Both the position numbers and the translations under genes were made by a program. A stretch of 24,301 nucleotides of DNA from Calditrichota bacterium (GTDB taxonomy: Bacteria; Calditrichota; Calditrichia; Calditrichales; Calditrichaceae): the NCBI GenBank assembly GCA_024278715.1, contig JAJRSN010000172.1, forward strand, positions 1-24,301, given 5' to 3'. Below, in pieces: positions 1 through 7,915 of the stretch (position 1 is its first letter; each line of letters starts with the position of its first letter). The notes beneath the pieces were generated by a model that was not told the origin of the DNA, made no database searches, and worked only from the letters and a program-made list of their open reading frames with translations.

Positions 1-608
1 GGGTAAATGTGCTGGCTAATTGGAAAGCCGGGCGGTACGAAACCTGGGCAGGCGGCGGCGTTATCCCGGGACTCTTTGCGAATCTTCAATGGACCGATTA
101 TTGGAATGTGGATGTTCGGATAAGAAAAAATTTCCGGATTAAAAATTTCGGAAATGTCGAATTCTTTATTGACGTAAGTAATATTTTTAACTACAAATAT
201 ATGACCAATTACGGTTTTGTCGATTCCCGGGATAAGCGTGATTATCTTAAATCTTTACATCTGCCCGCATCTACCAAGGGCGTTGACCAATTTGGCTATT
301 TTAACATACCGGGCGACGACCGACCCGGTGTTTATCGCCGACCCGGAATTAAATTCGTTCCTATCGAAGTGGTGGAAACCCAAGATGGACTCCCGCAAGA
401 CGGCAACCCAAACTATTTGTATTTTACCAAAGAGGGCGGCAAGTATTTTAAATTTAATCCGGAAACCGGAGTATATGAGCAAGATCAAAAATATGCCCAG
501 TGGGTTCTTAACAACAAAGCATATATTGACATGCCAAATTTGCAATACTTAACATTTTTAAATCCGAGAAATATATTTTGGGGAATTAGATTGTCATTTG
601 AGTTATAA
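1..608 (+). CDS. TonB-dependent receptor, C-terminal part (5' end outside window)
   Basis: This is the last part of an outer-membrane beta-barrel receptor. The reading frame is open from base 3 with about 201 codons visible. It aligns by eye with the end of the complete receptor at 4790-7894. Both have a 'QW..Y.NVD.R..K.F' strand, then 'FF.DV.N.FN.KY', and a final block YIDMPN..LTFLNPR(D/N)IFWGI that forms the last barrel strands. The loop before the final block is longer here and differs in sequence. By family, such receptors import ligands across the outer membrane using TonB energy; the ligand is unknown. It is probably the first visible gene of the downstream operon, since the next gene starts 20 bases after its stop. 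The plug and N-terminal domain are outside the window, so the assignment rests on the paralogue. Confidence 0.88.
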   Translation, partial: VNVLANWKAGRYETWAGGGVIPGLFANLQWTDYWNVDVRIRKNFRIKNFGNVEFFIDVSNIFNYKYMTNYGFVDSRDKRDYLKSLHLPASTKGVDQFGYFNIPGDDRPGVYRRPGIKFVPIEVVETQDGLPQDGNPNYLYFTKEGGKYFKFNPETGVYEQDQKYAQWVLNNKAYIDMPNLQYLTFLNPRNIFWGIRLSFEL

Positions 609-628
609 AAAAAGAGGAAACCATATTG

Positions 629-1567
629 ATGGACAGGTTAAGTTTTTCAAAATTCATAATCGCACTTGTAATCATCGGATTGATGAGTATTAGCTGTGAG
701 AGGAGTGACCTTCTCAGTCCTGAGGAACATGTTACCTCGCTAAAAATCAGTTTAAGCGGTTTAAATAATCCCGCGCCAAACGCCCGTTATGTTTTATGGG
801 CTGTTTACGATAGTGCGAAAATCGAGTTATATTCCGAAATCGATTCGTTTAAGGTCGATGGTGACGGGCAGCTCATAAATATGGATTATGATATTAATTT
901 GGGCGTATTGCAAAAAATGCATACCCTCCTGGTATCTATGGAAACCGAAGATACCATCCCTCAGCCAAGCGATTATAAAGTTCTTGCCGCAAAGGTTAAA
1001 GCAAATCTGGGCACATTTTCCGTAGGCGACGACTATTTGCTTAAATTTGATGTCGCTAATGCAAAAGGAATTTATAGACTGATCAAAGCCGAAAATTCCG
1101 ATAAGATTACGGGAATATGGTTTGTAAAGGGCGATTCCATTATCGAGCCCGGATTGGATTTACCCAAAGCCAAAGGGTTATGGAAATATTCGGCTTATAT
1201 TGTAAAAGACGGTAAGCGATACGATATGGGCGATTTTGTTTCCGCGGACGCAGCCGACGGATCGGATTTATATGGCGAGCCGAGTTTTGCCTTTCCCGGC
1301 GAAAATTTTCTTAAAGATCCCGAAAGCGGCGGAAATTTAGATCTTGATTTGCGCGGAGCCGAAGTTTATGTGGAGATAATTCCGCCTACCTTAAAATATG
1401 ACGCTGACGGGGATGGTAAAAAAGAATCGTATCCTCCGTTTGAATTGATCATGTTTAAAGGGCAGATCCCTCAGGATGCGCAAGCCGACACGGAATATGA
1501 GCTGACCAACAACAGCGCGACTTTTCCCGGCGGTAGTATGGAAATCAATATTAATTTATTCAAGTAA
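629..1567 (+). CDS. Putative lipoprotein of unknown function in receptor cassette
   Basis: I do not recognise a family. The protein has 312 residues from the ATG at 629; a TTG at 626 is possible, but AAGAGG at 612-617 is better placed for the ATG. A hydrophobic N-terminal stretch (about residues 8-22) ends in SISC, followed by charged residues (ERSD). This looks like a lipoprotein signal, though the -3 position is atypical. The rest looks beta-rich, with alternating hydrophobic residues and Gly/Asp turns. An acidic loop, DADGDGKKE, near residue 255 resembles a calcium loop. It lies between the receptor and the Fn3-like secreted protein, so an accessory outer-membrane lipoprotein that helps bind ligand is plausible. 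That role rests on position only; there is no visible SusD similarity. Confidence 0.8.
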   Translation: MDRLSFSKFIIALVIIGLMSISCERSDLLSPEEHVTSLKISLSGLNNPAPNARYVLWAVYDSAKIELYSEIDSFKVDGDGQLINMDYDINLGVLQKMHTLLVSMETEDTIPQPSDYKVLAAKVKANLGTFSVGDDYLLKFDVANAKGIYRLIKAENSDKITGIWFVKGDSIIEPGLDLPKAKGLWKYSAYIVKDGKRYDMGDFVSADAADGSDLYGEPSFAFPGENFLKDPESGGNLDLDLRGAEVYVEIIPPTLKYDADGDGKKESYPPFELIMFKGQIPQDAQADTEYELTNNSATFPGGSMEININLFK

Positions 1568-1601
1568 TTTGAATAATCAAAAACGCTAAATGGGGAACAA
1601 T

Positions 1602-3728
1602 ATGAACAGCAAAAGATTCATTTGGCAAATTCTTATAAGCCTTATAATTATTCTGTTGATAATTCCAAAGACGTCTAATGCTCAAAAATATAAATGGTTA
1701 GCCGCCGGTTCGTTCCACAACTGGTTCTCGGAAATGGGCTGTGAGATTGAGGTGGGAAGATCGGCTTCGGCGGCGCAGCAAGACGGCGCTCAGTGGCCCG
1801 CTATTTTACCTTATCAGGATATTCAGGCTGCAAAAGGACTTTGGATCGGCAGTAGAAATTTTACCGACGAACGCGGTGACTTTTACGAGTATAAACTTGT
1901 AACCGTGGGACCGCGCTCTAAAGGATTCGGCGAGTTTTTTCCCACCAAATTGGAGCTTGTGTCGCGTTTCTTAAAGCCGACCGTCTTTGTTGACGAAGTT
2001 CTTTCTTTCGAAAAGAATATCGACATCGACCGAATCGATGAAAATCTGATTCCGGATATGATGATTATTAATAAGACCAATACATTGCTTGGTTTGACCA
2101 TGGAACGCAAAATCATGCAATTCAGCGTTCCGGGGCACGATAATTATATGATTATGGATTACACATTCACGAATACCGGAAATATAGATGACGACGAAGA
2201 AATTGAATTGCCGAATAATACCCTGGAGGATGTCTGGTTTTTTTATCAGTACCGCTGGGCACCATGCAGGCAAACGCGATATATTATCGGAAACGGCACC
2301 GGTTGGGGAATGAATACCATGCTTGACTGGGTGGGAGACGGATTGGATGATGAATATGGCGTACCCGACGAATATCGTGAATATAAAGGAAAAAAGATTC
2401 GTGCGGCTTGGGCATGGCACGGCTATTTCCCGGATAAGGTTGTTAACTACGATAATATCGGCGGTCCAATCTGGCGGCCATACGCGCCTTATGTTGCCGA
2501 TTACGACACGGTTGGTCGTTTGGGCGCGCCTCAGTTTATCGGTACGCTGACTCTGCATGCGGATAAATCGACTACCGATAAAACGGACGATCCGGAACAG
2601 CCCAGAACTACCGGCTGGTACGGATCGGACCTTCCCGAAACGGGACCCAACAGCGATCCTTATAATGTGGAAGAGATGCAGAAGCGTTATAAATGGATGG
2701 AAATCGGGCACATGAAACCGCGCCACGCCTGGGCAGTGGTTCCGGACGGTAAATTTGAAAAACAAAAAACCGGGGCAAACATCGATTTAAGTCCCCCGAA
2801 ATCCGGCAGACCGGGCGGCTTTTCCGTGGGCAACGGGTATGGTCCTTACACAATAGGACCCGGTGAAAGCGTTCATCTTGTAATCGTCGAAGCCGTCTCC
2901 GGATTAAGCACGGAAAAAGCCATTGAATATGGTATGCAATACAAACGCGGATTTATTGACGACGTAACAAAAAACAAGTTTGTTTTATCCGGTAAGGATT
3001 CGCTTTTTAAAACATTCCGTAACGCCATCGACAACTTTATGTCCGGTTACAGTATCGAACGTCCGCCAAAACCGCCGAAAGTATTCAATGTTAACGGCGG
3101 CGGCGACCGGATTAAACTGAGCTGGGATGTTTTTGACGAAGAAAATTTAAAGGGATTCCGAATTTACCGCATGCGCGGAGAGTACAATAATACCCTGATA
3201 AAACCTGTGCTCATACACGAAGCGAAGAAAGAAGAGCGGAGCTTTGACGACCTTTCTCCGGTGCGCGGAGTAGCATATTATTACTACATCGAATCCGTAG
3301 GCTTAAATGGTCTGACAAGCAGCCGTTATTGGACTCAGACTTATGATCCGGTATTTTTAAAAAGACCTCAGGGAACGCGCCTCGATAAAATTCGTGTCGT
3401 GCCTAATCCGTATATCATATCGTCTTCCGAAGGACGCTTGCGGTATATCGGCGGGCGGGAAGCCGATAAATTAGCTTTCTTTAATATCCCTGGGCAGTGT
3501 ACAATCAAAATTTACACGGAAACGGGTGAGTTGATTAAAACAATCGAGCATACCGACGGCAGCGGCGATGAGTACTGGTTTGCCACAACATCTTCAAATC
3601 AGGTTGTTGTGAGCGGCGTTTATATTGCGGTAATTGAGGTTACTACCGATATCTACGATAATCAAACGGGTGAGCTTCTTTTCAAAAAAGGAGACAAAAA
3701 AACTCTTAAATTTGTTGTTATTCGTTAA
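1602..3728 (+). CDS. Secreted protein with Fn3-like domain and VPNPY-type C-terminal domain (cassette A)
   Basis: The exported protein has 708 residues from the ATG at 1602. An in-frame ATG at 1590 exists, but GGGG at 1592-1595 sits well before 1602. A Sec signal peptide (about residues 1-27) ends in TSNA|Q. The large N-terminal region (about 28-480) has no family I recognise; it contains WIGSRNF, a Tyr/Asn/Asp-rich block with 'FTNTGN', and HADKSTTD...DDPEQP at residue 319. An Fn3-like domain (about 486-580) has SW, FRIYR and YYYYIES strand patterns. The C-terminal domain (about 592-708) starts VVPNPY, has a FlgD-Ig-like core (IKIYTETGELIKTIEH) and ends in FVVIR. A paralogue lies at 7916-10084. 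It is probably surface-exposed and works with the neighbouring receptor and PorV-like protein; this is inferred from context. Confidence 0.85.
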   Translation: MNSKRFIWQILISLIIILLIIPKTSNAQKYKWLAAGSFHNWFSEMGCEIEVGRSASAAQQDGAQWPAILPYQDIQAAKGLWIGSRNFTDERGDFYEYKLVTVGPRSKGFGEFFPTKLELVSRFLKPTVFVDEVLSFEKNIDIDRIDENLIPDMMIINKTNTLLGLTMERKIMQFSVPGHDNYMIMDYTFTNTGNIDDDEEIELPNNTLEDVWFFYQYRWAPCRQTRYIIGNGTGWGMNTMLDWVGDGLDDEYGVPDEYREYKGKKIRAAWAWHGYFPDKVVNYDNIGGPIWRPYAPYVADYDTVGRLGAPQFIGTLTLHADKSTTDKTDDPEQPRTTGWYGSDLPETGPNSDPYNVEEMQKRYKWMEIGHMKPRHAWAVVPDGKFEKQKTGANIDLSPPKSGRPGGFSVGNGYGPYTIGPGESVHLVIVEAVSGLSTEKAIEYGMQYKRGFIDDVTKNKFVLSGKDSLFKTFRNAIDNFMSGYSIERPPKPPKVFNVNGGGDRIKLSWDVFDEENLKGFRIYRMRGEYNNTLIKPVLIHEAKKEERSFDDLSPVRGVAYYYYIESVGLNGLTSSRYWTQTYDPVFLKRPQGTRLDKIRVVPNPYIISSSEGRLRYIGGREADKLAFFNIPGQCTIKIYTETGELIKTIEHTDGSGDEYWFATTSSNQVVVSGVYIAVIEVTTDIYDNQTGELLFKKGDKKTLKFVVIR

Positions 3729-3748
3729 TTAAAAAAGTGGGTAGCATA

Positions 3749-4762
3749 ATGAGAACGATCCTAAAAACTATAATGATCGCTTCTTTCCTGATTCTGATTG
3801 TGAGCAATCCGGTTTATTCCGGATACAAAAAATTAGCTCAGTCCGGATTTAAATTTTTAAGCGTTCCGACGGATGCCAGAGCAAGTGCGCTGAGCGGAGC
3901 TCTGACATCGATGGAAGGAAAATCAACCTCCCTGTTCTTTAATCCGGCAAGTATGTCAAGGATGAATTATGAATTCGATCTTTCTTTAGGGCAGGTAGGT
4001 TGGATTGCCGATATTAAATATCTTTACGGATCGATGGCTTATCGCCCGATGGGAGGATATATCGGTGTTTTTGGTTTTAGTTTTTTAAGCGTCGATTACG
4101 GAACCATGCAAAGCACCATTCTCGCCAACAACGATCAGGGATATTTGGATGTCGGTGAATTTGCGCCGTATGCCTATGTTATTGGTTTGGGATATGCAAA
4201 AGCGCTGACCGATAAGTTCTCTATAGGCGGACAAATAAAATACGCCTTTCAGGATCTGGGAGGAGGCGTGGTACGTTTTCAATCGAACGAAACCCAATAC
4301 ACCGAAAAATTTAATGCGGGAGTTGTGGCGTTTGATTTCGGAATTCTCTACCGTACCGGTTTTAAAAGCCTGATCTTCGGGATGAATATCCGCAATTTCT
4401 CAAAAGAGATCGAGTATATCAAAGAATCATTCCAGTTACCCCTGAATTTCGAAATGGGCATTTCAATGAATATTCTGGATCTATATGAGACTTCACCCGA
4501 TGTGCACAAATTATTTTTATCCGTTGACGCAACGCATCCTCGTGATTACCCCGAGCAGTTGGATATCGGAATGGAATACGTTTTCAGAAATACCTTTGCC
4601 CTGCGTATGGGTTACACAACGCCTACCGACGAACAGGGAATGAGCTGCGGCGTAGGATTAAAACCGACTATTTCAAAGATGAATGTGGCAATTGATTACG
4701 CTTATACGCCGTTTGGAATATTCAATGATGTTCATAGAATTTCGTTCAATATTTCGTTTTGA
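3749..4762 (+). CDS. PorV/PorQ-family outer-membrane beta-barrel protein (cassette A)
   Basis: The protein has 337 residues from the ATG at 3749. A GTG at 3737 is in frame but would add only four residues. A Sec signal peptide ends near VYSG. The mature N-terminus has the family hallmark: AQSGFKFLSVPTDARASALSGA, then a FFNPAS motif. Alternating strands such as GVFGFSFLSVDYG and VGLGYAKALTDKFSIGGQIKY, and a terminal aromatic strand ending in F, indicate a FadL-like barrel. In the type IX secretion system, PorV (LptO) binds C-terminal signals of cargo and shuttles them to the sortase; PorQ belongs to the same broad family. Here it directly follows a secreted protein with a candidate C-terminal signal. 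Whether this copy serves T9SS or a dedicated partner cannot be told from the sequence. It is closely related to 10101-11111. Confidence 0.88.
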   Translation: MRTILKTIMIASFLILIVSNPVYSGYKKLAQSGFKFLSVPTDARASALSGALTSMEGKSTSLFFNPASMSRMNYEFDLSLGQVGWIADIKYLYGSMAYRPMGGYIGVFGFSFLSVDYGTMQSTILANNDQGYLDVGEFAPYAYVIGLGYAKALTDKFSIGGQIKYAFQDLGGGVVRFQSNETQYTEKFNAGVVAFDFGILYRTGFKSLIFGMNIRNFSKEIEYIKESFQLPLNFEMGISMNILDLYETSPDVHKLFLSVDATHPRDYPEQLDIGMEYVFRNTFALRMGYTTPTDEQGMSCGVGLKPTISKMNVAIDYAYTPFGIFNDVHRISFNISF

Positions 4763-4789
4763 CAGGTAAATAAAACGAACAAAAGGCAA

Positions 4790-7700
4790 ATGAAAAAAAT
4801 TACTTTTACTACTCTGATCATTCTGGTGTGCATGGGCTTTTTGACAGCCGGCACTACCGGAAAACTTAGCGGTTTGGTAACAGACGCCAAAACCGGCGAA
4901 CCCCTTCCGGGAGCAAACATCTATGTCCAGGTTCAGGACAAGATATTCGGAGCGGCAAGCGATCTTGAGGGATATTACGTCATTTTTAATATCCCTCCGG
5001 GTACATACACCGTAAAAGCGCAGTACGTGGGCTACAATCCGGTTGAGATCAATAATGTGGTCATTAAAATCGATCTAAACACCCGCATTGATATTAAAAT
5101 GAGCGAACAGCTAATGGAAAGCGAGACCGTAATTGTTGAAGCGACGCGTCCGATTGTGGTCAAAGATATTTCCAACAGTCAGTTGAACCTTGAGGCAAAA
5201 ACCATCGGAAATTTGCCCGTTAACAATATCAATCAGGCTCTTGTATTACAAGCCGGTATCGAGGAAAGCGCCAACGGCATTATCGTTCGCGGCAGCAGCC
5301 CCCGTCAGGTGCTTTATATGGTTGACGGACTCGCCGTTAATGACGAACGCTCTAACATACCATATTCATTCAACAGTATCACTTCCGTGGAAGAAGTTCA
5401 GGTTCAAACAGGCGGATTTAATGCGGAATACGGCGATTTGCGCGCCGGTCTGGTTAACGTGGTTACCAAAGAAGGAAGAATGGATCGTTATCAGATCAGC
5501 TTTATCGGCAACTTGCGCGATATTGATTTTTTGGGGCAGGCTAAAAAGCATTTCGGACCGTCGTTGTATGATCGCAATTCGTATTTTAACCGTCCCTATT
5601 TTGATCCCGACGTAATGTGGACCGGAACGAATAACGGCGCCTGGGATGATTATACTCAGCGTCAGTATCCCAAATTTCAGGGATGGAACGCTATTTCCTA
5701 TTCAACCATGCAGGATAAAGACCCGTCCAACGACCTGACGCCCGAAGGCGCTAAACGCCTTTTCGAATGGCAAAGAAGACGGCAGGGCGAAATTCATGAG
5801 CCCGATTATGTGCTTGATATGACCATAAACGGTCCGGATCCCTTATTAGGAATGTTTCCCGATTTACGCAAATCAATTAAACCAAGAATTCATCTTTCTT
5901 TTTTCAAGACAAAAGAATTATTCGTTCTTCCTCTTTCGAGGAACGCTTATTCCGAAAATCAAACTCAGTTAAAATATACTTTTAATCCGACTTCAAACAT
6001 CAAAGTAATTTTGACCGGTCTTTACGGAGAGGTTTATTCCGTTTCGCCCTATCAATGGACAACCACTCCCACGGGTCGTTTATTAAGATCGCAATCGGAA
6101 GTCGCAAATTTGTTAAACAGTAGCAGCGGGGCAAGTATTCTCTATATGCCCGGCTATTTTAGTCCCGGCGATATCTACCGGACATTAATAGGCGCAAAAA
6201 TAACTCATGCGCTTTCTTCCAGAACCTATTATGATGCGAGTTTTCAATACAAAATAAGCCGTTATAAAACTTTTCAAATGGCAACACGGGATACTACGCG
6301 TCGTTATGAACCGGTGGCGGGGTATTTTACCGACGAAGCACCTTACGGATATTGGGGATCCACTGTTTCGGCTATTGACGGAACCAGCATGGGCGGATGG
6401 ATGAATTTGGGAAGAGACCGCAGTGTGATTTCAACTTATACGATGGATTTTAATTTGACCAGTCAGATCAATAGTAAAAATCAAATAAAGACCGGTTTAA
6501 AGTTTGTTTATAATAATTATGATATCAATTCCAGCACTTACAGCCCCAGTATGAGCACATGGACGCGAAGTATGATTTACACTGTTAAACCGTATCGTAT
6601 CGGTGCTTACATTCAGGATAAATTGGAATACGAAGGTTTTATCGCTAATCTCGGTTTACGCATGGACTATTCCGATCCGGATCTGGAATGGTACGATCTT
6701 AAACCGTACGATGTAATGTATAAAGCCGGATACGGAAATCTTATTGAACCGCAGGCGCCTAAGAAAAATGCCAAACCGCAATTTGCCTTTAGTCCGCGAC
6801 TGGGTATTTCGCATCCTATTTCGGAGAACGCAAAACTGTATTTTAACTACGGACATTTTAGAACCGAACCGTCTTCTTCTTACAGATTCAGACTTCAAAG
6901 AGAATCCAACGGACTGGTAACCTATATCGGTAATCCGGAGCTCCGTTTGGAAAAGACCGTTGCCTACGAGTTGGGATACGAACAAAACCTGTTCAATATG
7001 TTTTTGCTGAAAATTGCCGGTTATTACAAAGATATTAGCAATCAACCCAGTTGGGTCTATTACAGAAATATTAACGGAACGGTTAGTTACTATAAAATGT
7101 CCGATTTGAATTACGAGGATATCCGCGGAATCGAATTCACGTTGACCAAACGATACGGACGCTGGTTGTCGGGATTTGTGAATTATACGTATGATGTGCA
7201 GACTTCCGGTTATTTCGGCTATTTGCGCTACTACGAAGATCCTAACGAACAACGGGAATATTTGCGTCAAAATCCCTATCAATCAAAACCCAGACCGCAG
7301 CCCTACGCGCGCGTTAATTTAAGTTTTCGTACGCCTCCCGATTTTGGTCCCAAGTTTGCCGGTATGGGGCTGATAAGTGATCTTAATTTGAATTTATTGG
7401 CTTCGTGGCGCGAAGGAAGTTATTACACCTATAATCCGTTTAATAAGCCTGGTGTTTTGTACAACACGCAATGGAGAAATTATTACAATGTCGATATGCG
7501 TTTTTCTAAGTTATTTACCGTAAAAACGTCTCAGCTCAATTTTGATATCCAATTCTTTATGGATGTTAAGAATGTATTCAATTTCAAATACCTGAACTGG
7601 GCTGGTTTTTCCGACAAACACGATCTTGACGACTATTTGCGCTCATTGAATTTTTCGTGGGAAACTAATGAAGAAAAAGGAAACGACCGCATCGGCGATT

Positions 7701-7894
7701 ACAGACCGGTTGGAGTGGCTTACGATCCGCTGGAACCGAATCCCGATAACGATCCCGATATAGCGGCGCGGAATAAAAAAAGAAAAGAAACGAAATCGTA
7801 TATCGATATGCCGAACATCAAGGCGCTAACGTTTTTGAATCCCAGAGATATTTTCTGGGGCATTAAAGTAAATTTCAATATTGGTGTTTTGTAA
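4790..7894 (+). CDS. TonB-dependent receptor with N-terminal CarboxypepD_reg-like domain (cassette B)
   Basis: This complete 1034-residue outer-membrane receptor starts with a signal peptide (about 1-21). A carboxypeptidase-regulatory-like beta-sandwich (about 25-105) follows, with GKLSGLVTDAKTGEPLPGAN, DLEGYYVIFNIPPGTYTV and a GY turn. The plug (about 120-235) includes NINQALVLQAG, IIVRGSS, YMVDGLAVND, VEEVQVQTGGFNAEYG and LVNVVTKEG. The barrel fills the rest and ends with YIDMPNIKALTFLNPRDIFWGI. Length and domain order fit SusC-like or related receptors. No separate SusD homologue is seen nearby. The next gene, a secreted Fn3-like protein, begins 21 bases downstream. The substrate is unknown; peptide, glycan or other nutrient import are all possible. 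The start is the only good ATG at the signal peptide, with AAAAGG upstream. Confidence 0.95.
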   Translation: MKKITFTTLIILVCMGFLTAGTTGKLSGLVTDAKTGEPLPGANIYVQVQDKIFGAASDLEGYYVIFNIPPGTYTVKAQYVGYNPVEINNVVIKIDLNTRIDIKMSEQLMESETVIVEATRPIVVKDISNSQLNLEAKTIGNLPVNNINQALVLQAGIEESANGIIVRGSSPRQVLYMVDGLAVNDERSNIPYSFNSITSVEEVQVQTGGFNAEYGDLRAGLVNVVTKEGRMDRYQISFIGNLRDIDFLGQAKKHFGPSLYDRNSYFNRPYFDPDVMWTGTNNGAWDDYTQRQYPKFQGWNAISYSTMQDKDPSNDLTPEGAKRLFEWQRRRQGEIHEPDYVLDMTINGPDPLLGMFPDLRKSIKPRIHLSFFKTKELFVLPLSRNAYSENQTQLKYTFNPTSNIKVILTGLYGEVYSVSPYQWTTTPTGRLLRSQSEVANLLNSSSGASILYMPGYFSPGDIYRTLIGAKITHALSSRTYYDASFQYKISRYKTFQMATRDTTRRYEPVAGYFTDEAPYGYWGSTVSAIDGTSMGGWMNLGRDRSVISTYTMDFNLTSQINSKNQIKTGLKFVYNNYDINSSTYSPSMSTWTRSMIYTVKPYRIGAYIQDKLEYEGFIANLGLRMDYSDPDLEWYDLKPYDVMYKAGYGNLIEPQAPKKNAKPQFAFSPRLGISHPISENAKLYFNYGHFRTEPSSSYRFRLQRESNGLVTYIGNPELRLEKTVAYELGYEQNLFNMFLLKIAGYYKDISNQPSWVYYRNINGTVSYYKMSDLNYEDIRGIEFTLTKRYGRWLSGFVNYTYDVQTSGYFGYLRYYEDPNEQREYLRQNPYQSKPRPQPYARVNLSFRTPPDFGPKFAGMGLISDLNLNLLASWREGSYYTYNPFNKPGVLYNTQWRNYYNVDMRFSKLFTVKTSQLNFDIQFFMDVKNVFNFKYLNWAGFSDKHDLDDYLRSLNFSWETNEEKGNDRIGDYRPVGVAYDPLEPNPDNDPDIAARNKKRKETKSYIDMPNIKALTFLNPRDIFWGIKVNFNIGVL

Positions 7895-7915
7895 GTAAAC
7901 AAAAAAGAAGTAGCG

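Noticed and set aside
1971..2765. Long minus-strand frame (264 codons) opposite the cassette A secreted protein
   Set aside because: It overlaps a gene with a signal peptide, recognisable domains and a paralogue; the antisense translation shows no recognisable pattern.
6656..7282. Minus-strand frame (208 codons) opposite the receptor barrel
   Set aside because: It is a shadow of the conserved receptor coding sequence, with no ribosome-binding site or family motif.
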